Positions 6,939-12,730 of a stretch of 12,730 nucleotides of DNA are shown here, piece after piece; the first letter of the stretch is position 1; each line of letters begins with the position of its first letter. The DNA comes from an uncultured Planctomycetaceae bacterium. GTDB lineage: Bacteria > Planctomycetota > Planctomycetia > Pirellulales > UBA1268. The translations under genes were made by a program, and so were the position numbers. Where the stretch lies: contig CAISKG010000459.1 in NCBI GenBank assembly GCA_903885855.1, positions 1-12,730 of the forward strand, written 5' to 3'. The notes beneath the pieces were generated by a model, which saw nothing but the letters and a program-made list of their open reading frames with translations, searched no databases and was not told where the DNA came from.

Positions 6939-9017
6939 TCAACGGCGGTGGAGGACGAAGCCCTCGATCGCCTCGTACTCCGGCAGGCCGAGCCGGTCGT
7001 AGACCTCGGCGGTGGCCCGGTTGCGGTCCTCGGCACGCTGCCAGAACTCGCGCGGGTCGGTCGCCCCGGGGAACAGGGCCCGGTCCTTCTGGCTCTCATG
7101 CTTGAAGATCGCCATCCGCTTGCGGCGCACCTCGTCGGGCGAGAGCGGCACCGCCATGTCGATTTCGTGCGGCTCCCACTCCTGCCAGGCGCCGCGGTAG
7201 AGCCAGAAATCGCAGTCGCGCACCCAGGGGCGGTCGGCGAGCGAGTCGAGCGCCGCCACCACCGCCGCCAGGCAGACGCGGTGGGTGCCGTGGGGATCGG
7301 AGAGGTCGCCGGCGGCGTAGATCTGGTGCGGCCGCACGGTGTCGAGCAGCCGCGCGGTGATCGCCACGTCCTCGGGGCCGATCGGCTTCTTGCGCACGCG
7401 GCCGGTCTCGTAGAAGGGGAGATCGAGGAAGTGGATCCGCTGCGGCGCCACGCCCGACAGGCGGGCCGCGGCCCGGGCCTCGGTGCGCCGGATGAGCCCC
7501 TTCACGACCTGCAGCTCGGGGATGTCCACGGCGCCGGCCGGCTTGTCCTTGATGAAGGCGCGGATCCGGTCGGCCACCGCCGTCACCCCGTCGGCGCAGG
7601 AGATGCTCGTGGTGGAGAACGCGCGGACGAACTCCTCGACGAACTCGGCGTGCCGCTCGGCCGCGCCGTCCCAGACGGCGATGTTGCCGCTGGTCTGGTA
7701 GGCGACGTGGACCTCGTGCCCCTGCTCGCAGAGGCGGATGAACGTCCCGCCCATGCTGATCACGTCGTCGTCGGGATGGGGGCTGAAGACGACGATCCGC
7801 TTGGGGAAGGGATCCTCGCCGCCGGCGACGGGGGCCTCGGCGGTGCGCCGTGCGGCGCTCCAGCGGGCCCCGGCACGCTCGGAGAACCAGACGCGCCGCG
7901 GCCGCCCCGGCTTGCCCCCCGGCCAGCCGGTGATCGTCTCCTGGAGCGAGCGGAAGACCTCGATGTTGATGTCGTAGGCCCGCCCGCAGGTGGAGAGCAA
8001 TTCCTGGAGGCCGTGCTCGTTGTAGTCCTCGTCGGTGAGCTTGAGGATCGGCTTGCCGAGGCGCAGGGCCAGCCACAGCACCGCCCGGCGCACCAGCCCC
8101 TCGGTCCACTCCAGGCCCAGGGTGTCGAGCGGCCCGACGAGCCACGGCGACACGAAGCGCGTCAGCGACGACGCCGCGGCGCGGTCGAGCACGAACCGTG
8201 CGTCGGGATGCTGCTGCAGGGCGCTGGCCGAGACCTGCGTGGAGGGGGCCTGCTCGACGGCCCGCTCCACCACCGGGGCCTTGTGCTCCCCGAACGCCAG
8301 CAGCACGACGCGACGGGCGTCGAGGATCGACCCCACCCCCATCGTGATCGCCTGCCGCGGCACGTTCCACTCGCCGAAGAAGTCGGCGGCAGCGTCGGCG
8401 CGGGTCACATGGTCGAGCGTGATGAGTCGCGTGCGGCTCTCGCGCGGGCTGCCGGGCTCGTTGAAGCCGATGTGGCCGGTGCGGCCGATGCCGAGGATCT
8501 GGAGGTCGATGCCGCCGGCGGCGCGGATCGCCGCCTCGTACTCCTCGCAGGCCTCGAACACGCGCTCGCGCGGCACCGTGCCGGAGGGGATGTGGATCGC
8601 GTCGGCGGGGATGTCGATGTGGTCGAAGAGGTGCTCCCGCATGAAGCGGTGGTAGCTCTGCAGCGACCCCGGCTCCATCGGCCAGTATTCGTCGAGGTTG
8701 AACGTGACGACCGTGCGGAACGACACGCCCTCCTCGCGGTGCAGGCGGACGAGCTCGTCGTACACGCCCACCGGCGTGCTGCCGGTCGCCAGGCCGAGGA
8801 CCGTCTTCTGCCCCGCCGCGGCACGCGTGGTGACGAGGTCGACGATCTCACGGGCCACCGCCCGACTGGCGTCGGCGGGCTGGGCGTAGACCGACACCGG
8901 CACGCGCTCGATCGCCCCGCCGTGCTGGTGGGTGGCCAGGGGCACGGGCCCCCGGTAGATCGGCGGCGACACCGCGCCCGCCCGGCCGGACGTGCCGCCG
9001 CGTGGTTGGGATGTCAT
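6939..9017 (-). CDS. nagB: NagB-like deaminase fused to PIG-L deacetylase
   Basis: A 692-aa two-domain enzyme. Residues about 40-285 form a glucosamine-6-phosphate deaminase (NagB) domain: LATGSTP, FNLDEYW (Asp109 matches the proton-abstracting Asp72 of E. coli NagB) and GHIGFNEPG with His182 and Glu187 matching His143 and Glu148. The Asp141 equivalent is Thr180. Residues about 285-390 are a linker region. Residues about 405-690 form a PIG-L (LmbE-like) zinc deacetylase: HPDDD at 414-418 (His414 and Asp417 as zinc ligands, Asp416 as base) and DPHGTH with His576 and His579, the latter the likely third ligand. No signal peptide is evident. Family knowledge suggests one chain could deacetylate an N-acetylated amino sugar (phosphate) and then deaminate and isomerise it, replacing NagA plus NagB; this is inference. 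Start ATG at 9017 has AGGAG (9024-9028). Similar fusions are known in Bacteroidetes and planctomycetes. Confidence 0.93.
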   Translation of the reverse strand: MTSQPRGGTSGRAGAVSPPIYRGPVPLATHQHGGAIERVPVSVYAQPADASRAVAREIVDLVTTRAAAGQKTVLGLATGSTPVGVYDELVRLHREEGVSFRTVVTFNLDEYWPMEPGSLQSYHRFMREHLFDHIDIPADAIHIPSGTVPRERVFEACEEYEAAIRAAGGIDLQILGIGRTGHIGFNEPGSPRESRTRLITLDHVTRADAAADFFGEWNVPRQAITMGVGSILDARRVVLLAFGEHKAPVVERAVEQAPSTQVSASALQQHPDARFVLDRAAASSLTRFVSPWLVGPLDTLGLEWTEGLVRRAVLWLALRLGKPILKLTDEDYNEHGLQELLSTCGRAYDINIEVFRSLQETITGWPGGKPGRPRRVWFSERAGARWSAARRTAEAPVAGGEDPFPKRIVVFSPHPDDDVISMGGTFIRLCEQGHEVHVAYQTSGNIAVWDGAAERHAEFVEEFVRAFSTTSISCADGVTAVADRIRAFIKDKPAGAVDIPELQVVKGLIRRTEARAAARLSGVAPQRIHFLDLPFYETGRVRKKPIGPEDVAITARLLDTVRPHQIYAAGDLSDPHGTHRVCLAAVVAALDSLADRPWVRDCDFWLYRGAWQEWEPHEIDMAVPLSPDEVRRKRMAIFKHESQKDRALFPGATDPREFWQRAEDRNRATAEVYDRLGLPEYEAIEGFVLHRR

Positions 9018-9065
9018 GATCGGCTCCTGGGCGTCGTCTGGCCGGGGCGAGGAATGGCGCGGAGG

Positions 9066-9105
9066 GGCCCCGCGGCGGACAGCCGCCCCCGGCGGCGGCG
9101 GGGCC
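9066..9105 (-). terminator. Long GC hairpin between oxidoreductase and NagB/PIG-L genes
   Basis: GGCCCCGC (9066-9073) is the exact reverse complement of GCGGGGCC (9098-9105). Inside, GGCGG (9074-9078) pairs with CCGCC (9083-9087). The structure fills the 99-bp gap after the Gfo/Idh/MocA stop and before the fusion gene. No T-run follows, so it may be a partial terminator or an mRNA stability element that sets unequal expression within the series rather than a full stop. Confidence 0.4.
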
Positions 9106-9116
9106 GCCGAGATGGA

Positions 9117-10466
9117 TCAGATGAGCTTCGTCTTGCCGGGCACCGCGATCGGCTGCGGCGGGAGGGCGGGACCGAACTCCCACGACGGCGGGGCGAGATC
9201 CTCCTTCGACTCCCACACCTGCTCCCAGGTGACTTCCTGGCCGGTGTAGGCGCTCATCCGCGCCATGATCGCCATCGCGGTGCTGTTGGTCATGCGCACG
9301 CCGTCGTTGATCGGCTTGCCCGCGCGGATGGCGGCGAAGAGTTCGTCATGCTCCTGCTGGTACATGTCGTTCTTCTTGGCCTCGCTCTTCCAGACCTTGC
9401 CGTCGGTGACGATCTCGTGGCGGTCGCTCCAGCCGTTGACGATCGCGTAGCCGTTGGCCCCCATGATGTAGTCGCTGTTGTCGTTGGCGCAGCCGGGGAA
9501 GTGGCGGCACATGTGGAAGCCACGGGCGCCGTCGGCGTACTCGAAGGTGGCGGCGAAGTGGTCGTAGATGTTGTTGCCCACCGGCACGTCGGGGCGCACC
9601 TCGCGACCGCCGGTGCAGAGGACGCGCGTCGGGGGCACGTCCTTCATCGCCCAGGCGATCTTGTCGAGGGCGTGCACCGCCTGCTCGGCGATGTGGTCGC
9701 CGGAGAGCCAGGTGTAGTAGGGCCAGTTGCGGATGCAGTACTCCATGTCGCTCCACCCCGGCTGGCGCGGCACCTCGCCCCGGAAGCCGGCGGCGTTGTA
9801 GGTGGTGTAGGCGGCCCGCACCGGGCCGATCGCGCCGTAATGGAGGCGGTCGTAGATGTCGCGCTCGCGGGCGGAGTAGCGCCAGCAGAAGCCGGCCACG
9901 AGATTGAGATCCTTCTCGGTGGCGAGCTTCACGGTGTCGCGGATGCTGCGCAGGCCGGCCGGGTCGACCGCCATCGGCTTCTCGCAGAAGATCTGCTTGC
10001 CCGCCTCGACGGCCGCCTTGAGGTGGAAGGGGCGGAAGGCCGGCGGCGAGGCCAGGAGCACCACGTCGCAGCAGTCGATGAGGCTCTTGTAGCCGTCCAT
10101 GCCGGTGAAGCGGCGGTCGTCGGCGACGTCGAAGCGCTGCGCCCAGGTGGCGTCGCTGGCGGCCTTCTCCTCGACCACCCGCTTGAGGATCCCGGCACCG
10201 CTCTCGGCGCGGTCGGGGAAGGGATCGGCGATCGACCACAGCACGACGCCCGGATCGGCGGCCATGGCCTGCGAGGCCGCGCCCGATCCACGGCCGCCGC
10301 AGCCGACGAGGCCGACCTTGAGGCGGTCGCTCCCCGCGACGTTGGCGCCCCGGGCGATGGAGACGGCGGCACCGGCGGCGGCCCCCGCGGCGACGAAACC
10401 GCGGCGGGACAGACCGCCGGCGACAGTGGACGACTCGACGGCGGCAGGATCGCGCGGACCGGCCAT
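9117..10466 (-). CDS. Tat-signal Gfo/Idh/MocA-family oxidoreductase
   Basis: A 449-aa exported NAD(P)-dependent oxidoreductase. The N terminus carries a twin-arginine signal (LSRRGF with Arg21/Arg22, then an Ala-rich hydrophobic stretch), so the folded, cofactor-loaded enzyme is probably exported. The Rossmann domain starts with LKVGLVGCGGRG near residue 60; EKPMA gives Glu162, Lys163 and Pro164. The C-terminal domain has the motif GDHIAEQAVHALDKI with Asp257, His258, Glu261 and His265. ATG at 10466 is chosen because GGAGG (10472-10476) lies 5 nt upstream; a possible TTG start at 10496 has no such site. It is the first gene of the minus-strand series and is divergent from the PIG-L gene. Many planctomycete paralogs exist; GH109-type NAD-dependent glycosidases belong to the same superfamily and are an alternative role, although no GH109-specific motif was recognised. 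Confidence 0.93.
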   Translation of the reverse strand: MAGPRDPAAVESSTVAGGLSRRGFVAAGAAAGAAVSIARGANVAGSDRLKVGLVGCGGRGSGAASQAMAADPGVVLWSIADPFPDRAESGAGILKRVVEEKAASDATWAQRFDVADDRRFTGMDGYKSLIDCCDVVLLASPPAFRPFHLKAAVEAGKQIFCEKPMAVDPAGLRSIRDTVKLATEKDLNLVAGFCWRYSARERDIYDRLHYGAIGPVRAAYTTYNAAGFRGEVPRQPGWSDMEYCIRNWPYYTWLSGDHIAEQAVHALDKIAWAMKDVPPTRVLCTGGREVRPDVPVGNNIYDHFAATFEYADGARGFHMCRHFPGCANDNSDYIMGANGYAIVNGWSDRHEIVTDGKVWKSEAKKNDMYQQEHDELFAAIRAGKPINDGVRMTNSTAMAIMARMSAYTGQEVTWEQVWESKEDLAPPSWEFGPALPPQPIAVPGKTKLI

Positions 10467-10481
10467 GGCAGCCTCCCTCCC

Positions 10482-10509
10482 TTGAAACGTGATCAAACAA
10501 GGCTACTTT
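10482..10509 (+). promoter_or_regulatory. Candidate sigma-70-like promoter for the PIG-L operon
   Basis: TTGAAA (10482-10487) and TACTTT (10504-10509) are separated by 16 bp in the 110-bp divergent gap, which is locally AT-rich compared with its surroundings. The -10 match is only 3 of 6. An imperfect dyad TTGA-N7-TCAA (10482-10496) covers the -35 box and could be an operator. Confidence 0.3.
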
Positions 10510-10529
10510 GCCGCGGAAGGCGTCGTCAA
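10500..10529 (-). promoter_or_regulatory. Candidate promoter for the minus-strand catabolic series
   Basis: On the minus strand TTGACG (10529-10524) is followed after 18 bp by TAGCCT (10505-10500). The -35 matches 5 of 6 and the -10 matches 3 of 6. Initiation near 10493 would leave a leader of about 27 nt before the oxidoreductase ATG, including its ribosome-binding site. It overlaps the candidate plus-strand promoter, so the two directions may compete. Confidence 0.3.
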
Positions 10530-10576
10530 CCGCCGTGGCACGGCGGGCGCCCTCGTGGGGATCGGGGAAGGGAAGC

Positions 10577-11374
10577 ATGACCGCCACGCCCGCGCACCCC
10601 GCCGCGCGCCCCTCCGCACTCGCGCTGTTCGCGCATCCCGACGACATCGAGTTCGTCGCCGCCGGCACGCTGCTCCTGCTCGCCGCCGCCGGTTGGGAGA
10701 TCCACTACTGCACGATCGCCGACGGCGACTGCGGCAGCATGACCACCGACCGGGCGGAGACGGCGCGGCTGCGGCTCGCGGAGGCGCGTGCCGCCGCGGC
10801 CCTCCTCGGGGCGACGTTCCACGCGCCGGTCTCGACCGACCTGATGATCTTCTACGACGAGCGCCACCTGCGGCGTGTGGCGGGGATCGTGCGGGCGGCC
10901 CGCCCCACCGTCGTGCTCACCCACTTCCCGACCGACTACATGGAAGACCACATGAACGCCTGCCGGCTGGCCGTCACCGCGGCGTTCGTGAAGGGGATGC
11001 CGAACTTCGTCACCGAGCCGCCGGCGGCCCCCGTGCCCGGCGACGTGTTCGTGTACCACGCCATGCCCCACGGCCAGTGCGATCCGCTGCGCCGGCCGGT
11101 GGCGCCGGAATTCGTGGTCGACACCACGACCGTCCACGCGCGCAAGCGCGCGGCGCTTGCCGCCCACGCCAGCCAGAAGGCCTGGCTCGACGCCACGCAG
11201 GGGATGGACAGCTACCTCGACGCCTGCGACGAGGCCTCGCGGCGCGTCGGCGAGCGCTACGGGACGTGCGCGCACGCCGAGGGCTGGACGCGCCATCTCC
11301 ACCTCGGCTTCTCCGCCGCCGACGCCGATCCGCTGGCGGAGGTCCTCGCGCCGCAGGTGCGCCGCGTCGGCTGA
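10577..11374 (+). CDS. PIG-L (LmbE-like) family deacetylase
   Basis: A 265-aa zinc-dependent deacetylase of the PIG-L/LmbE family, which typically removes the acetyl group from N-acetylglucosamine-containing small molecules. The signature AHPDDIEF is complete: His20 and Asp23 as zinc ligands, Asp22 as base, Glu25. The distal ligand is probably His125 in the EDHMNACRLA segment after the THFPTDY strand. No signal peptide is seen, so the enzyme is likely cytoplasmic. The ATG at 10577 is preceded by GGAAGGGAAG, a reasonable Shine-Dalgarno; the frame is open further upstream but lies in the divergent promoter region. The gene ends 35 bp before a NagB-like gene on the same strand. Together they repeat, as separate proteins and in reversed order, the two domains of the fusion encoded on the opposite strand. 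Confidence 0.93.
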   Translation: MTATPAHPAARPSALALFAHPDDIEFVAAGTLLLLAAAGWEIHYCTIADGDCGSMTTDRAETARLRLAEARAAAALLGATFHAPVSTDLMIFYDERHLRRVAGIVRAARPTVVLTHFPTDYMEDHMNACRLAVTAAFVKGMPNFVTEPPAAPVPGDVFVYHAMPHGQCDPLRRPVAPEFVVDTTTVHARKRAALAAHASQKAWLDATQGMDSYLDACDEASRRVGERYGTCAHAEGWTRHLHLGFSAADADPLAEVLAPQVRRVG

Positions 11375-11409
11375 CCCGCATCCCCCTCCGCCCCCCGAGG
11401 AGCCCTCCC

Positions 11410-12339
11410 ATGCCCCGCCCCATGAGCCGCGTCGCCCCGGAGTGGTGGGACTACACCACGCTCCCCGCCGAACTGATCCGCGAGGCGGCGGCGCTCGAGG
11501 CCGGCGACCTCGAGCGCCTCTCGCGCCCCGGCTTCCGGGTCGTCCTCTACGACACCCTGGAGGACTTCTACCTCGCCGAGGCGCTCGAGTACGTGGCCGC
11601 CTGGCGCCAGGCCACGGCCGACGACCCGGTGGGCATCTGCGGGCCGATCGGCCCCACCGAGCAGCTGCCGCTGGTGGCGCGGCTGGTGAACGAGCTGGGG
11701 CTCGACCTGCGCCACGCCCATTTCTGGGGAATGGACGAATGGGTGGAGGACGGCGTCGCCGTGCCGGTCAGCCATCCGCTGTCGTTCGAGCGCGCCGACC
11801 GGGAGCTGTGCTTCGACCGGATCCGCCCGGAGCTGCGGATGCCGGAGGCGAACCTCCACTTCCCCAAGGCCGACGTCGCCGAGTACGTCGCCAGCTGGGA
11901 CCGGGCACGCTGCGCGGTGATGCAGGGGGGCCAGGGGGACATCAAGCACTGGGCCTTCAACGACCCCCCGCGCCGCACCGCGCCCCACACCGACGCCCCC
12001 CCTCCCCCCGAGGCCTACCGGGCCCTGGGAACCCGCGTCGTCGAGCTCCATCCGATCACGCTCGCCCAGAACGCCCGCACCAGCGGGGGGGGCAACATCA
12101 CCATGGTGCCCAAGCAGGCGGTGACCGTCGGCCCGCGCGAGACCTGGCGGGCGGAGAAGGTGTCGATCTGGCACGCCGGAACCCACGACAACCCGCTCGG
12201 CCAGCGGCTCACGGCGCTGCTGATCGCACGGCGCCACGTCGACACCAGCACGCCGATGTCGCTGCTTGCCGACCACCCGAACGTCCAGTTCAATTACTTC
12301 CGGGGGGGGTTGGGCACCTGCGCCGTGGAGATGCACTGA
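11410..12339 (+). CDS. NagB-like glucosamine-6-phosphate isomerase/deaminase family protein
   Basis: A 309-aa protein of the NagB/RpiA/CoA-transferase-like fold, closest in motif content to glucosamine-6-phosphate isomerase/deaminase. FWGMDEW places Asp109 and Glu110 where NagB has its catalytic DEY motif. QGDIKHWAFNDPP (Asp177, His180, Asn184, Asp185) corresponds to NagB's GNDGHIAFNEP, but Asp and His are three residues apart instead of two and the final Glu is Asp. A proline-rich loop follows near residues 193-200. Near the C terminus SIWHAGTHDNPLG replaces the usual lysine-containing helix start. The ATG at 11410 has GAGGAG (11397-11402) upstream. It is 35 bp after the PIG-L gene and 26 bp before the next ORF. 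A deaminase or isomerase acting on the deacetylated product is plausible; the altered active site means substrate and even activity are open. Confidence 0.88.
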   Translation: MPRPMSRVAPEWWDYTTLPAELIREAAALEAGDLERLSRPGFRVVLYDTLEDFYLAEALEYVAAWRQATADDPVGICGPIGPTEQLPLVARLVNELGLDLRHAHFWGMDEWVEDGVAVPVSHPLSFERADRELCFDRIRPELRMPEANLHFPKADVAEYVASWDRARCAVMQGGQGDIKHWAFNDPPRRTAPHTDAPPPPEAYRALGTRVVELHPITLAQNARTSGGGNITMVPKQAVTVGPRETWRAEKVSIWHAGTHDNPLGQRLTALLIARRHVDTSTPMSLLADHPNVQFNYFRGGLGTCAVEMH

Positions 12340-12365
12340 CCGCCCCGATCGACGATGGACGTGCC

Positions 12366-12730
12366 ATGGAACCCGCAGCTCCCCGGAAACCCGACGGTCC
12401 CGCCCGCCTGTCCGCCGCCGCGTCGGAGTGCCTGGTCACGGTGGTGGTCGCCAATCCGACCCGGCTCCTCATCGGCACCGCCCCCGACGACGGCCAGTAC
12501 GGCAAGCACGTCGCGGAGAAGTGCCGGGGCAGCGGCGTCGAGGAGGCGCCCTACGCCTGCCGCCCCGGGACGCGGCTCCAGTTCCGCCGCGTGAGCGGCG
12601 AGATCCTCGGTGCGCCGCTCGAGGTGGGGCGATTCACGGTGCGCGTCGGCCGCGACGCGGGGCCGACGACGCCGGCGCTGGTGGCCCCCGAGAGCCTGCG
12701 GACGCCATCGGGCGAGCCGATCCCGCTGCC
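12366..12730 (+). CDS. Unrecognised ORF, cut by the window end
   Basis: An ORF open from ATG 12366 to the last base (121 full codons, no stop), 26 bp after the NagB-like gene on the same strand. Codons end mostly in G or C and the composition is protein-like (segments such as ECLVTVVVANPTRLLIG and LQFRRVSGEILGAPLEVGRFTVRVG), so coding is likely. No signal peptide, transmembrane segment or known motif was recognised. Three Cys residues occur near 22, 54 and 66. The upstream region lacks a clear Shine-Dalgarno, so the start is uncertain. The fragment may be a short beta-rich domain or the start of a larger protein; function unknown. Confidence 0.55.
   Translation, partial: MEPAAPRKPDGPARLSAAASECLVTVVVANPTRLLIGTAPDDGQYGKHVAEKCRGSGVEEAPYACRPGTRLQFRRVSGEILGAPLEVGRFTVRVGRDAGPTTPALVAPESLRTPSGEPIPL

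Noticed and set aside
10467..10496. TTG start at 10496 for the exported oxidoreductase
   Set aside because: The ATG at 10466 has a strong GGAGG site; the TTG frame segment encodes the ribosome-binding site itself and has no site of its own.
6948..10580. A 1210-codon open frame on the plus strand, antisense to three minus-strand genes
   Set aside because: Its translation is low-complexity Arg/Gly/Val/Ala/His-rich with no domain, while the opposite strand carries three well-recognised enzymes with good ribosome-binding sites. It is a GC-skew shadow.
1..12730. CRISPR arrays, tRNA or rRNA genes, toxin-antitoxin or phage-defence genes
   Set aside because: No regularly spaced repeats, cloverleaf-like segments or recognisable defence proteins were seen on either strand.

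Overview
The window is very GC-rich and reads as planctomycete accessory-metabolism DNA (inference). Gfo/Idh/MocA oxidoreductases, secreted DUF1080 (3-keto-disaccharide hydrolase, PF06439) proteins, a NagB/PIG-L fusion and xylose-isomerase-like TIM-barrel proteins together are typical of Pirellulales-type planctomycetes and of some Verrucomicrobia and Bacteroidetes. Codons end mostly in G or C, so long antisense ORFs occur everywhere and were discarded as shadows.

Layout. (1) Positions 3-1446: a complete insertion sequence of IS701 type, with 16-bp imperfect terminal inverted repeats, a GCTAG direct repeat at both ends and one 435-aa DDE transposase. It lies about 30 bp before the next gene. 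Its leader has a perfect 14-bp palindrome and a long-range stem that covers the transposase ribosome-binding site. (2) 1471-3227, plus strand: a short-chain dehydrogenase and a sugar-phosphate isomerase/epimerase-like TIM barrel, probably one operon whose original upstream region was cut off by the insertion sequence. (3) 3294-10466, minus strand: five genes read from right to left, namely a Tat-signal Gfo/Idh/MocA oxidoreductase, a NagB/PIG-L fusion, a cytoplasmic Gfo/Idh/MocA oxidoreductase, a secreted NTF2-like/DUF1080/DUF1080 protein and a secreted single-domain DUF1080 protein. (4) 10577-12730, plus strand, divergent from block 3: a PIG-L deacetylase, a NagB-like isomerase/deaminase and the start of an unrecognised gene cut by the window end.

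Working together (inference). Secreted DUF1080 proteins and a Tat-exported oxidoreductase would act on glycans or glycosides outside the cytoplasm, possibly through 3-keto intermediates. The cytoplasmic oxidoreductase, SDR and TIM-barrel protein would process released sugars. Two separate deacetylase/deaminase pairs (one fused, one split into neighbouring genes on the opposite strand) suggest that N-acetylated amino sugars are the substrate. No transporter, sigma factor, regulator or classical glycoside hydrolase is seen in the window. No tRNA, rRNA or CRISPR array was seen, and no gene-free stretch exceeds 300 bases.
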